Positions 23,143 through 35,490 of a stretch of 64,000 bases of DNA are shown here, piece by piece. The DNA lies in NCBI RefSeq assembly GCF_009730915.1, contig NC_052475.1:30751016-30815015 (forward strand), in the 5' to 3' direction. The position numbers were made by a program, and so were the translations under genes. A model generated the notes under the pieces. That model ran no database searches. It was not told the origin of the DNA and saw only the letters and a program-made list of their open reading frames with translations. This DNA is from Dioscorea cayenensis subsp. rotundata. Lineage: Eukaryota > Streptophyta > Magnoliopsida > Dioscoreales > Dioscoreaceae. Numbering within the stretch: the first letter of the stretch is position 1; every line of letters begins with the position of its first letter.

Positions 23143-26100
23143 TTATTCTTCCTTTGTTTTGTTTCCGCCGACCCAGTACTGCTTCACAGCAAACAGTATC
23201 TTCTCTGGTACTAAAGGACCGTCTTCATGATCCACCATTTTTGTATTCCATCTCATGCCACTGGCCATCCTTTTTACCTTCACCAAGACATCAACTTCAT
23301 CGCGGAAGATAACTGCACCTTCTGGTCTCAAAAGTCTGTCCATCTCTAGAAGGATATCTTCCATTTTGCATCTGATTCAATTACATGCAAAATATCAGAT
23401 TAAAGAAATTATGTGTCACATTTTCATTCTTATCATTCTCAGAAATCCATATGATAAATTAAATAGACACTCAATCCCTGAACTGATCAAATGCCCGTTA
23501 TCTCTAAAATCCACTTACTTGTTCTTGTAAAGACTGAAAACACCATTTGCATGAATAAGATCATATGTTCTTGGGTATGAGGAGAAAGCTTCACACCTAA
23601 AACACAATCAAATGGCAATGTTAAGAGCAACACAAGAATGAAAGGTAGTCTCAGAAGTACCACGATGAATTGTATTAAAAACAGCAATCTCATTTCTAGC
23701 CAACAGGACTGATTCAACAACAAAGTTTATACTTTAAAAAATCTCATTTCTAACTAAAGGTCGTCAGTTCAAAGCATTTGAATATATCACCAACGACCAT
23801 ATATATAGATTTGATTTATAACCAAAGAATTGAATGAGGAATGAGACATAACATAACTATGCAGCAAAAAGATAAATTGAATATAAGCAAAGAACCGAAC
23901 ACACACCAGTCATGATATATGCCAATCAATCCTCGTTCATAGACAACACTCAACATGGATTTCTCAGCAACAGTAGGCACGACATTCATTACCCATAATT
24001 TTGGAGAATCAATTGCTGCAGCAAAACTACCAAAACCAGCATTCATGTCCATTATATTGCGATACCTCCCATTGTCAAGATATTTATTGACTTTCTTATA
24101 AGCTTTGACATGTTTTCTCCACAATCTGTTATCTTCTTGATATGCATCAACAGATGCCCCAGGTACATCACCACTAGATATTCTAGGAGGAACTGCATTT
24201 AGCCTATCGGGGAACGCCTTTAGTTGACCCCCAGCAAACTCTTCGGGCCTATTCACCTCAGGCAAAGGAGTTACACAAGGCTTCATTGGCTTGTACCTAG
24301 CATGGCCAACAAGTTGAAAACAATAAGAATACATCATAAAGAACAAACAGAGTCAGAGCACGGGAACATGCCCAGATATCAGGAGATGGCCAAATGATAA
24401 TAAATAACATCAGCTCTTCCCAGAAGAAACCCACAAGAGAAGCCCAGTACATATTTCATTCACAAATCCTAAATACAGAAATAGGTCCAAATCAGAGATA
24501 TAGAAGAAAATATATATTGTGGAAAAAAAAATTATCACAGAAGCTGGGGATACTACAAACAGAATTTTGCAAGGGATGCCGTTGGGTCACAAATTTTGAA
24601 GGTCAAAAGGTGCAAGACACTGAACAATTTAGGGAAGTCAATGCAATACTGACCTTAAAGAAGGTAATATATTCAGAACAAAAATCTAGAGAATAAGATT
24701 ATCAAGTAAGACAACACCAACAAACACCAGTTTCCAATAAATAAGGTGTCAACCTCGTTCGATAAGATACAGACCATGTAAGGCAGGTGAAATCAAAAAA
24801 GCTGTGGGAGCATGTAAGGTCTTATATGTGCAATATCAAGGTAAACAATGAATCTTACCAGACATCATCTGCATCTCCTGATTCACAAACACTCACACGG
24901 CTATTCCCTTGCTTCCAAGGGCATGAATCTCCATTTATCCTCTTCCTCCAGATAGCAATTTCACCCTTTTCAGAAACCTTATCCCAGCAAAGAAGTGCAG
25001 CAATTTCTTCAATCTTTCTTTGTTCCTCCTCAAGATCATCTTTAGTACGCTGCCATGCCCGGTAGTTAGTCTTCCAATTAATTGGAGGACCTGAAAGAAC
25101 CCAATAGCCACCAGGCCTGAGAACCCGATCCACCTCCATCATGTACATTCCATCTGCAAAATTAGAGTTTCAGCATTGCTATATGGGAATGTTCCATTTA
25201 TCATAGTATCTGTAAAATGCTTTAATAATGCCACTGGACTAATCCCAACAGGAGAAGCTCTTCATAAGAGTAAATGTCATTACTTACCATTTGATCCCCA
25301 CGGAATTAAGCACCTAGAGCAATGAGCCATGTCAAAGGCTCTTGATGGGTATGGAAGCTGTATGGTTCCAAGAACACCAATGACAGCAGGTACACCTCTT
25401 TCTAGAGCAAACTGAACCTGTGCCTCATGCGAGTCTCTTGGTGCAAATGACATCGCAAGCACATTCCTTTTAAGCAAGTAGGCACCCCAGCTCGCAACCT
25501 AAACAAATTTCATAATTAGTGGAAGAAAAATGATAATTGAGACCAATTAATTGTTCGGAAAGACATGAATGTAAACAAACAAGAAGAATACAGATGAATT
25601 TTAAAAAAAAAAAGAAAAGAAAAAGAAAAAAAGAAAGGATATAGTGAAGAGAGATGAGGCATACCCCACAACCAGTGTCAAGGGCAGTTCTAACAGTACC
25701 ATTGGCAATTGGAATAACGGAAGCAAGTTGATTGATGTATGTATCAGCTCCTTGAGGAAACTGTGTGCCGCCACCAGGAAACCGGAACACATTACCCTCA
25801 TACTGGACCCAATTCTGAACAGCCTTCTCGACCGTCAAGCTCTTGTAGGGCACATTAGCATAGGGAACATAGTCACGACTTTTTGGCCAGGGAAATGGGG
25901 CTACATAGCCACTTGGTGCTGGGATAAGACAATAAAGCTTTTCTTCATCAGGGGGACAATGTCTCTCCCTATAATTCATATTCTCTCGAGGAAATGTCAT
26001 TGCCCGGCTTTGATCTTGGCAAGGAGTGTAATCAGTAAAACGGTCATGACATGGCTCAAAGGTCTGAACTTGTGAATCAGAGAGATTGTCAGCATCTGTC

Positions 26101-26306
26101 CCACTGTGATGAGTCTCAAAATTCAAATTAGATAGCACAGTGCAGTCCGTTTGCTTTGTGATTTCAACTGCTATGCTATCTCCTCTACCAAAACCACTCT
26201 TTTGCCAAGCACCAAGGATATAGAAGAAGCAGCACAGACCAATGACAATAAATATAGATACAGAGCTTCGAGTTCTACTATCTGATGCATTTGCTTTTAA
26301 AGCCAT
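23143..26306 (-). CDS. Probable Golgi S-adenosylmethionine-dependent methyltransferase (PMT/DUF248, QUASIMODO2-like)
   Basis: Six exons (26306-25665, 25498-25288, 25153-24859, 24296-23907, 23596-23519, 23371-23143), all GT-AG and phase-compatible, encode 614 residues, the usual size for plant PMT proteins. A single N-terminal membrane span (about residues 14-33) marks a type II Golgi protein. The luminal region has the [14 protein letters not shown] family motif, the SAM-binding ALDTGCG (208-214) continuing VASWGAYLL across the first intron, the [15 protein letters not shown] block, a second [15 protein letters not shown] block, and an end matching [16 protein letters not shown]. Relatives are thought to methylate pectin. 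It most resembles the PMT14-18 branch, but I do not assign an orthologue. The start follows an inferred leader intron by 7 bases. Confidence 0.95.
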
Positions 26307-26313
26307 GCTGCAC

Positions 26314-26955
26314 CTGAAAAAATTATCATGCTGATTTACTACAACAAAAATAGTTTTCCATCATTCTCTGAAATAAGCTGTGCTATTGTCATGAAAAAGG
26401 GTGAGCCAATACAAGATGCAAATAAGACAAGACTCATGCCATCCAACAAATATGGACAGACAAAACAAGGAACAATAGTTCAACACTTCAAATTCCTCCA
26501 AAACATAAGAGACTTGGCACAAGCAAAAGATGAGTAAATTCAGTAAATGTGATGACCCAGGATGATCAACAAACAGATCCAAAGATGTAAACCTGTCAAC
26601 CATATTAAATTTTTTGAAGAAAAAAAAACACTATTTTCACAAAGCATTTATTAATTACACCGTCCTCATGTCCTCCCCTTCAATCCACAAGATTCATCAT
26701 TTCTTTGCATTAAAGATGCAATTTTTAACACTGCAGACATCCAACATTGCCGATTAAGACCATTCAAACCCATTAATTCATCAGGATCTACATACAATGC
26801 ACCCCTACTTCATCAGCTAAATCTCACAACTCCAATCCAAGTAATCCAAGTCAGAACACCCAAAAATCCAAACACAAGAAACAACAGGAAAAAAAAGTAC
26901 AACAAATTACAGGAAAAAAAAAGGTGGAAAAACTGACAAGATCTGTAAAATTTAC
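26314..26955 (-). other. Inferred 5' UTR intron of the PMT gene
   Basis: A donor CATCTG/GTAAAT (26955) and an acceptor TTTTTTCAG (26314) placed just before the ATG suggest a 642-bp leader intron. Inferred from splice signals only. Confidence 0.45.
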
Positions 26956-27047
26956 CAGATGTGAAGAGATTAAGCGTGACCAATATTTCCGCAAGAATTG
27001 AAGAGAAGAACGAGAAGGAAAAATCAATCTCGAGTGGGATCCATAGA

Positions 27048-27075
<28 letters not shown>
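27048..27075. repeat. (CT)n tract in the PMT leader/promoter
   Basis: About 14 CT units, reading GA on the gene strand, roughly 100 bp upstream of the inferred leader-intron donor. GA tracts near plant promoters can bind BBR/BPC factors; that role is inference. Confidence 0.6.
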
Positions 27076-27080
<5 letters not shown>

Positions 27081-27679
27081 TTTCAATTAAATAAATTTTA
27101 TTATTATAGCATTTATTTATGGAAAATACACCGATCCCAAACTATTCTACTAAAAAGGATTGCAAACTAGAAACTTGCAATGGCCTTCCAAGCCGTCCAT
27201 CAACCAGATGTGCTGATCCATATGCACAAACGACTTTTAAAGGAAAACGTGTATGATATTATAGGACTAACTAATATACTCGTTCGACCAAATCTACTGT
27301 CGGCAATGGACAATGATTGATTCGCTGTTATATCTATATATTATTTATTTATTTATTTTCATAAAATAATACATGTTTGATATTTATTATTATTGATGTT
27401 TAAATTATTAAAATATATAAATAAGTATTTTATGAAAAATTATAGCTATATTTTGTTTCATGCACCATTAAACCCTCAACTGAGCTCATCTCTTTGGAAT
27501 TTTTTTTTTTATTTCTTTATCCATATGGTATATTTATGAAATCATTTAATTATATTTATATTTTAATGATAATACACTTTTTTATATGTTTATCCACAAA
27601 TATAAAAATAAATTATCCACAACATTTAAAAAAATATATAACACTTACAAACTAAACAAAAGCAGACTAACTTTTGTTT

Positions 27680-27980
27680 GGTAGATTGTAAGTTTGTTTA
27701 AATTAATTGATTAAATACATTTTTTATCTATATAAACAAACTGGGAATAACTTAGGTGAAATTCGATAGGTGTAGTTAGTGTAATTCACCATTGACATTG
27801 TGACACGTGTCCCAAATATATATATATATATATATAAATATAATAACTTTCCTATAATGTCCTTATCTTTTTTTAAAAATTACTCATCTCATGCCACGTG
27901 TCAAATATCTAATGGTAAACTACCCTAACTACACCTATCTAACTTCACCTAAGCCATTCCCAACAAACTTACAATCTACC
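27680..27980. mobile_element. Tiny hairpin element, split by a younger MITE
   Basis: The left arm GGTAGATTGTAAGTTTGTTT (from 27680) is complemented exactly by the right arm ending at 27980. When the inner 219-bp MITE and one copy of its 8-bp duplication are set aside, the two arms enclose only about 30 bp, giving an element of roughly 74 bp that would fold into one hairpin. No convincing target duplication is visible at its outer ends. Confidence 0.6.
27743..27961. mobile_element. 219-bp MITE with long inverted repeats and 8-bp duplication
   Basis: It begins GGGAATAACTTAGGTGAA and ends TTCACCTAAGCCATTCCC; the inverted similarity extends about 60 bp, including GACACGTGTC on the left and GCCACGTGTC on the right. 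It is flanked by an exact AACAAACT duplication (27735-27742 and 27962-27969). The 8-bp duplication favours an hAT-type MITE. Two G-box-like CACGTG cores lie inside. Confidence 0.8.
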
Positions 27981-30577
27981 TTAACTCTTATAAAAAATAT
28001 TTTTTCACTGCATAAACAGTAAAAAGTCGCTGAGTTTGTGAAAAACCTGATGTGAAGGTGGTCATGACTCATGAAACCATTCATGCCACATATCAAGAAA
28101 AAGATTAGACCAAATATTTCTAGGTGATCTGGAATTGAAGAAATGATCATTTTACAAATTTTGTTTACCAATTTTTACTGAATTATATTAATTTGCAAAG
28201 TATTATTTTAAAAAAATATATTAAATGTGTATTACTTTTATAATCTGACATTGAATTTGATAATTAGAAAAAAGAAATTAATTGATTAAATAATGTTACT
28301 TGAAAAAAATTATTTTGATTTATTTAATCAATTTCCTCCAACATTTCAATTTTTTTTATATAAATTTTTTCCTTGGCAAACGAGAGATGGATGAAACAAG
28401 ATTGGACAACATTATATCATAATATGAAATCCAAATTAATATAAACTTGGCAGCATTATATTATTATATGAAAGTTTTGGTCATTCATTCTACATGGTTT
28501 GATTTCATACAGAGATCATGAAATGAAACAAATTCATGAGATATAAATTTGTTTAATTTAATTATGATATTTGATCTTTTTAGGCAGAAATGGAAACAAT
28601 ATGAACAACTTTATGATTTACTTCAATAAACATCAAAAGAAATTTTACTGGAATTCATAAAACATTTTTCTTTTTACTTTTCTGACAACATTATTCAGCA
28701 GAAACCAGAGTACCCCTGCTATACAGAATTTCAGTATTAAGAAATGAAAGAAATCACTCAATCACCATTAAAAGATGAAATCATGCTCTGATATAAGATA
28801 TAAGTGTTATATGTAACATAATTATATGAAAATAAAGAACATGTATTTGCTAATAAACATGCAGAAATAACAATACAAAGTTAAATGCAAATCAAAACTT
28901 ATCACACAAAATCTTTCTCTAATTTATCAATGAAGACAGAATCTCTAAAATGTGATAATGAACATATCACATGGAGACAGTGGATTGATGAAGATAGTTT
29001 CGCTTTACAAATTCCCATTCTGCGCTTTTCTTTTAATCGGAAAGTCGAGAATTTAATAGATGCATCCAAATGCTTACTTGCTAAGTAAACATACACGAAA
29101 AGCATTCGAAGGGTAGACAAGTATTACAAACAACCGAACTCTCTAATCAGTATTTAGGATTTAGCACGGTCCAAACGGGGCCCTAGACAAATAACACTTT
29201 GCTTTCGAGAAATATTAGAAAAATGCCGCAAACTTTAAGAATCTAGTCTCCAAAGTGAGGCCAAATCATGAAATTCTCTCAAATGACCCTTTAATTTCTT
29301 TTCCTTTCTTAATTAAAACTTCCTACTCATTGTCTATTCTACATTACTACTAATGAACTTGTGGGCTCCTCCCTTAACACAGCCATTCCAAGTATCAAAC
29401 TAAAAAAGGAAATGTATCCGTACACCATCGACACGCTTCCTATCCGGTGTGCGCGTTGTACACCAAAGTACATGCACATACGCATGAATGTGTAACCATA
29501 GACTGATTAATAACATTGACAACATCATTCACTCTGCTGTAAATTCAAAAACAGTACTAAAAAAGATCAACTCTGCTATCAAATAATCTAGTTTTGAGAT
29601 ATGCATATATTAATATACTTATATATCTTTGTTGTTGTCCAAGTTTTTGAGTTGTGTTGCAGAAATTTGGGAGGTAAAGCAGGAACAGGGCACTGTTGCT
29701 CTTTTGCTTTAAGACAAAGTTAAAGGCAGAAGCCCCTCTCAATGGGTGGGCATATCAGAGATGGTTTTGTTTGGCTTGGACCATGACCAGTCCACATTCT
29801 TGAGCTCCATGAAGACACAGCACTTAATTTTTAATAAAGTGGAGGAATTTATGCTTTTTGGAACTCCCCAAGCAGCATGTGATTATGTTGCATTAATTTA
29901 TATGGCCAAAAAAAAGAAAAAAAAAAGAAAAGAAATAGAGATAGTGATGTAAGACCCATGAGATATGGGGAGATCATAGTTTAAGGGAATTTATCTTTGG
30001 AACTTTGAATATTAAGGCTTAGGAGTTTGCAAGTTTAAAAGAAAAAGAGGAAGGTTTGGCTGCAAAAATAGGAAAGAAAAGCACAAAGAAATGCACAAGA
30101 AACCAAGTAGCAGTGTGTTTTTATTTTTTTTTTTTGCATGGATAGCAGTGCATGTTGATTCAAAGGAGAAGTTCTAAAGTAGAGTAAGATCATAGAATGG
30201 AGGAGCATAAAGCAAGAGTTTGGGTATTTTTTTGAGGGCCCCTTGTCTTGCTTACAAGGAAGGAAGCAGTGAAAAGATACTTAGCTTCCCAAGGGCTGTG
30301 TTCAAGTTCTCTTTATTCATACCTGTCAGAACCTTCTAAAACAGCCTTAAATTTGCTTGCATTGCAGTCATATGATTGAAGTGAATCTAAATTTCTCTAG
30401 GTGTTTTTGGGGTCCTATTTAGCTTTATGCTTTTGGACCCAAAATCCACAACTACAGGACTATATCTACAAGAATGATGCATAAGAAGCAGAGGAGGTTC
30501 AGCAGAGTCTCAGAGCAAGCAACCACCTAACAAAGAGTTAACTCTACTCTACTACTAGAGTTATAGAGTTAGCGGCA
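27981..30577. other. Intergenic DNA and promoter region of the CLE gene
   Basis: About 2.6 kb without a gene I can support. Short frames near 28885-29120 and 29557-29952 show no family features. The last ~400 bp before 30578 presumably hold the CLE promoter and leader. Confidence 0.45.
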
Positions 30578-30859
30578 ATGAATTCAAAACGCTCTTATAC
30601 TCACCTCTTCCTCGTCGCTTGCCTCTGGTTCTTTGCAATTCAATCACAGATGACCCATGGCCTCCGCAGCATCGACATTGTGCTCCGGTTGGACAGAGAG
30701 AGGGTGGCGCCACGCATGCTCACCAGTATTGATGCAGTTGCTCTTGATACAACCACCAGAAAGAACCCGGCAACGGCTCCTTCTTCTTCGCTTGATCCTA
30801 ACCAAACAAGCAAAAGAAGAGTTAGAAGAGGTTCAGACCCTATCCACAACAGGTGCTGA
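30578..30859 (+). CDS. CLE45: CLE45-like secreted signalling peptide precursor
   Basis: An intronless 93-residue precursor. Residues 1 to about 28 form a signal peptide (basic start, then HLFLVACLWFFAI), a variable region follows, and the C terminus carries the CLE dodecapeptide RRVRRGSDPIHN (80-91) plus two residues. This core is identical, as I recall it, to Arabidopsis CLE45, whose RRVRRGS start is unusual among CLE peptides. In Arabidopsis, CLE45 signals through BAM3 in protophloem and through SKM receptors in pollen tubes. Whether the function is conserved here is inference. The gene lies tail to tail with the GT47 gene, with about 490 bp between stop codons. Confidence 0.95.
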   Translation: MNSKRSYTHLFLVACLWFFAIQSQMTHGLRSIDIVLRLDRERVAPRMLTSIDAVALDTTTRKNPATAPSSSLDPNQTSKRRVRRGSDPIHNRC

Positions 30860-31351
30860 TGATGATGCTGATGATGATGGAGTTGCTGAGGGAGTTCTTT
30901 CTTTCTCCTCTTGTTTCCTCTTATGGTTTGCATTGTTTTATTATTAAAAAGGTTTTTGCTATAGAGAAGGATTGTACAGAGCTCTCAGAGGAAAAGATGC
31001 CAGGGGACTCCATTCTGCAAAAAAAAACACATCTCTGTTCTATTATATATTATATGCAGTCACTTGTCTTCTTTTACTTGCTTGTTCTCTATAGTGTTAG
31101 TGAAAAGGCGATGAAAAGAATACAATAGTTTGAGTATATGTGCATACCTTTCTTTTGTTGGCTTCAGAGAATGGCAGATTTCCTCTTCATTTCATTCCAA
31201 AGAGATAGTAACTAAAATAGCTTGTAATAAAAAATTCAATAGATTATATGATCAGCCAAGCACTAGTAGTTGATTATTTATGAAGTGCAATCGATGTGTA
31301 TACAAAGTGTAACATTTAGAGATTAGGCATTAGATTGATTGAAATTAGAAA

Positions 31352-32918
31352 TCAATCTTTATGGTGATCTGCTCGGTTGAATCTGTAATGCTTATGAAGT
31401 TGTAAGCGAACAGAGGGTACTTTCCGAGCAATAGCTTCCCAGATCATCTGAACAGCATCTCCTTGCTTCGACGGATACTGATACTCAAAATGATGAGCTA
31501 ATTGTTTCAACCTTTGCCACATCATGGTCCACTTGTTGCGACTGATTCCTCTCAGTAGATTCATTAGAAAACCTTTCTTCACAGCATCCGATGTGCGCAC
31601 AAAGATGCAAAACTCTGAATAGTCTAGGACATCCTCAAAAGGGAGTTCAATGTCATCACTGATGATGACTGGTACACAATGACTGACAATGGCATCAAAT
31701 AGTCTGTTTGAAGAGGGTGTATCTCCAGCGATATTAAAACAGTATTTCGATGATGCCATTCCTTGGCCTGCTTTACTGATTCCATGCGCTCGGACACTCC
31801 CATATGAAAAGTGTACATCCTTCTCATCTTTGAGAAGCTGATATAGTTCTTGCCGGATGAAGCCACCCTGATTAGGAATTCAACATCAGTAATTGAATAA
31901 CAATGAATATCAAATGAAACAATATATGTTTAAAAAAAAAAACAAGAGTAGAAATCAATGTGAAACTTACATCCTTCCGTTGGATCGCTCCCTGGAAGTA
32001 ACCAAGCAAAGGGCGGTCATCGAAGGAGGGAGAGTTGTCGCCAAGTGTTCGAACGACATGCTTGTAAGGAGCAATCAAATCCTTCTTGAGGTTTGCAACG
32101 TCAGCTCGATACCTCCCAAAGTCTGCAAGTATTAACATTGCAGCACCAAGTTTTTTCCGAGCATCCAATAAACTATTCGGATGATGAGCAACAATTACAT
32201 GATCTTTCCCTCCCGATCTCTTCCACTCCTCTTGTTCCAACAAGAACTTCACCAATTTATATTGCAGTAACGTATTCGTTTGAACTTTCTCCTTCAATTG
32301 TCGTCTAGAATGCCGATTGTAACTCACAGAAGCGAAAAACGGCACAAAAATCACATCAGCACATCTAGAATTCATAACTCTAATTACAGTCCTAGGCCTA
32401 TCAATGCCGGTAGAGTTCGAAGATAAAAGATCTAGTGTCAGCCAATACTCAACACTGTGTTGCAGATTCAATCCACCAGGGTAACTAGGGACATCCTTGC
32501 CATTGTTGACATCAGGCCATATCTGACCACTTCTCCCCTTCCATCCCAATAATCCAAAATGAAACTCAGAAGGCAAATCATACATATAAACCCTGAGCAA
32601 ACCACCTTCTTTACTCTGCAAACATTCATCTACTTCAACTTGTTCTATCAACTCCAAATCAGTATCAGCAATTGGTTTCCCATGATCAATCAAAGTAGTA
32701 ACAAATGTTGCAGGTTGTTGATGATCAAGTGCATGATGTTGAGGTTTTGAAGTGACTATTGATGAGTTATTGACAAGCATAAACATAAGAACAGATTCAG
32801 GAACTAAAGAACTACTAGTACTTGACTTGAATAGAATGAAACAAGAGAGGAGCAACAAGAAAATAGACAAAGAGACAACATAAATGAGGAACCTCCTTGT
32901 TTCCATGTTTGCTGACAT
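31352..32918 (-). CDS. Exostosin-family (GT47) glycosyltransferase, ARAD-like
   Basis: Two exons, 32918-31971 and 31867-31352, with a 103-bp GT-AG phase-0 intron, encode 487 residues. The protein has a short cytosolic tail, one membrane anchor (about 10-31), a stem, then the exostosin domain beginning near RVYMYDLPSEFHFGLL (109-124). Conserved GT47 features include the ADVIFVPFFAS block (187-197), the DHVIVAHHPN block (239-248) and the donor-site region GDTPSSNRLFDAIVSHCVPV (364-383) followed by ELPFEDVLDY. A Golgi wall-polysaccharide role is expected; resemblance is best to the ARAD arabinosyltransferase branch, but the sugar cannot be read from sequence. I used the ATG at 32918; upstream in-frame codons are not ATG, and a second ATG lies four codons later. 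Confidence 0.93.
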
Positions 32919-33957
32919 GATCTTCTTCTCTTCTAATACCACTACTTCTCAAGCAATAATCATTGATAAAAATCAAGTAAAACAAGAACAAAAAAAACAC
33001 TGAGATGAGCAAAGACTCACAAACTTGTTGAGATCAAACTTGAGAATGACATGGAGATTGGAGACATAAATATGTGAGGATTGATAAAAGATGAAGGTGT
33101 TGAAAAGGAAGATGGAATGGGTTGGTGAAAATTTTGTTTGGAGGTTTGGTTGGAAGGTGAGTTTATGGTGGACAATTGAGAATCTAAAGAGAATCAGTCC
33201 AAGTTCATAAGCTTCACTTTACCAACTTCTGAGGCCATCCTGCCATTTGGATTGGACCTTGCAAGGGTATCTTTTGTAAATTCTTATATGATTTCTCTAA
33301 AAATCAATTAATTTTATGAATTTTTTATAAATAGATTTATTGTGATAGAATTTATTATTTTTTTTAAAAAAAAATCTGATCCTTTGATCTCTTTTCTCCA
33401 ATGAAATTGGTTTATTCATTTTGAAAAAAAAAAAATTTTAATTTTTTAATAAAGATTATATATACGCATTATATAAGTTGAATACTTAAATGGATGGAGA
33501 ATATTATAAAAATATATTACATGGTTATGGTCAGTTGGTAACACTTAATATATTTTAATTTTATTTAAATTACAAATAAAAGAAAAAAAATAAGTTTATC
33601 CAAATAACAATAAAAAAAAATTACGACACTTCCAAATGATTTAAGATTTCATTCCCCAATAAGAGAATGATTAAAAACACAAATATTTATATCATATCTA
33701 AAGGGAAAAAAACAAACATATATCCCAAAACACCCTCCTAAATCAGCGGCATTTCAAGGACCATACTCATGATAATAAAAATAAAAATAATAAAAAAGGG
33801 GCTATTTGGAGACCATTTTAAGGCCATCTCAACCCATACATCATTAGTAAACAACTTAGAACCAACCATAAGCACATATAGTTATATATATAAATATATC
33901 TAAGATAATGGTGGTAATAAATAGTAGGTCAGGGGTAAAATGGGAATAAGAAGAAGT
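32919..33957. other. Intergenic DNA: GT47 promoter side and snakin 3' flank
   Basis: AT-rich. It contains the GT47 leader/promoter and a possible LINE-tail remnant near 33407-33432 (GGTTTATTCATTTTG plus an A-run). No other gene seen. Confidence 0.45.
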
Positions 33958-34592
33958 TCAGGGGCACTTTGGACCTCCACGCTTGGTCTTCCAGTTGTTG
34001 TAGCAAGGGCAAACACCTTTGTTCCCATAATACCCCGGGGGCACACACAGACATTTTGCACAGCACTTGTTGCAAAAGAACAAACAGGGTTTCTTATACT
34101 GAGTTTGTGAGCACCTTCTTGAGCACTGAGAGGGGCATTCTGGGGACAAAAAAAACTCACAATATTAATAAAATAAATAAATAATAAACAAACATTATAT
34201 AATTTTATTTTAAGATTTACTTACGATAACGTTTTAGACTTCCAAATCCATATTGAGCCTGAAAAATAAAAATAATTATGAGAAAAAAAAAGTTAAAAAT
34301 TTTAAGAGCTAGAAAAAAAAGGTGGAAATTAATATATATACACATACATACCCTGTCCAAATGGTACTGTGCTTCTGGATGAGTTTCTTTGGGCAGCACC
34401 TTTAAGAAAAAAAATGTAGAAATTTAAAAAATAAGAAAAACTAGTTTTAATGTTACAAATGATATGATAAAAATAAATTTTTAAAAAAAAAGTCAAGCAA
34501 TGTAAAGAAAATCAAGTGACCTTGGAGTCCACCATGAGAATGGCAAGGAGAGCCATGGCAACAAGAAGGAAAAGCTTAGTGGCCATGGCCAT
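33958..34592 (-). CDS. Gibberellin-regulated snakin/GASA cysteine-rich peptide
   Basis: Four exons (34592-34521, 34399-34352, 34258-34225, 34139-33958) encode 111 residues. Residues 1 to about 22 are a signal peptide. A short spacer follows, then the 60-residue GASA domain with its full set of twelve cysteines (CPSQC, RRC, KPCLFFCNKCCAKCLCVPPG, VCPCYNNW and final KCP). GASA/snakin proteins are secreted or wall-associated disulfide-rich peptides tied to gibberellin-regulated growth and to antimicrobial defence. All junctions are in phase; the phase-1 junction before exon 4 creates the Gln in KRYQCPSQC. The first donor is GTCACT, a weak but GT-type site. Tiny exons 2 and 3 (48 and 34 bases) are easily missed by gene finders. 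Confidence 0.95.
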
Positions 34593-34684
34593 TGCTGCCC
34601 AAAGTTAGAGAGACAAAGATAGAGAAGGAGAAGAAGAAATAGAAGCTAAGTGAAGGTAGGGTTAGTAATGGTGCCAATGTGCCA

Positions 34685-34692
34685 TATTTATA
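34685..34692 (-). promoter_or_regulatory. TATA box of the snakin/GASA gene
   Basis: TATAAATA on the minus strand, about 93 bp upstream of the ATG, allowing a leader of roughly 60 bases. Confidence 0.7.
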
Positions 34693-34699
34693 GATGGAA

Positions 34700-34751
34700 T
34701 GGATCATGTTTTGTTTTCATTACATAGCCCCACTTCTTTTCATTCTTACTT

Positions 34752-34790
<39 letters not shown>

Positions 34791-34854
34791 CATTTACTCC
34801 CAACAACCAAAACAGTTAAACCAAAAAAGTATAAATGCTAAAAAAATACCATAT

Positions 34855-34902
<48 letters not shown>

Positions 34903-35454
34903 TTTTTATTTGGTTTTTGACCCACTGGTTTCTAACGAGTCTGGTATACTTCCCTCTTAATAGATTTATTTTTTTATAATAAAAATCTAAACTTAAAATC
35001 ACTTATTCAATAACTCAAGCTTCTAAATTTGCAACACTTGTACTAATCCTGTTGATTAACATATATAGATACAGATATGAGAGAAGTAATTATTTAAGTA
35101 TTTGGTTAAACATTTGAGGTGTGATAAAAGAATATTTTATTAGTTGGAACTAGCTAGTTATATCAGCTGGACATGATAGTGCACAGATTATTGAATCATA
35201 TAATTAGGGTTAGGGTTTTGCATGTGAAGTGATAGTGGGTTAATATGATTGAGCGCCATTCAAGGGTGGAAGGAAGAAAGAGAGTGCATGTGATGCTCTG
35301 AGTAGGTCCATGTGCCAGAAACAGACATCAAGGAGACATGCTACATGGTGTGGGACCCATTCTCAGAAACTAAATATAAATAGCTTCTTCAATTCTTCTT
35401 CATCTTCTTCTTCATTTTGTGTGGCTCATGCAAACCCTAATAATAATAATAATA

Positions 35455-35490
<36 letters not shown>

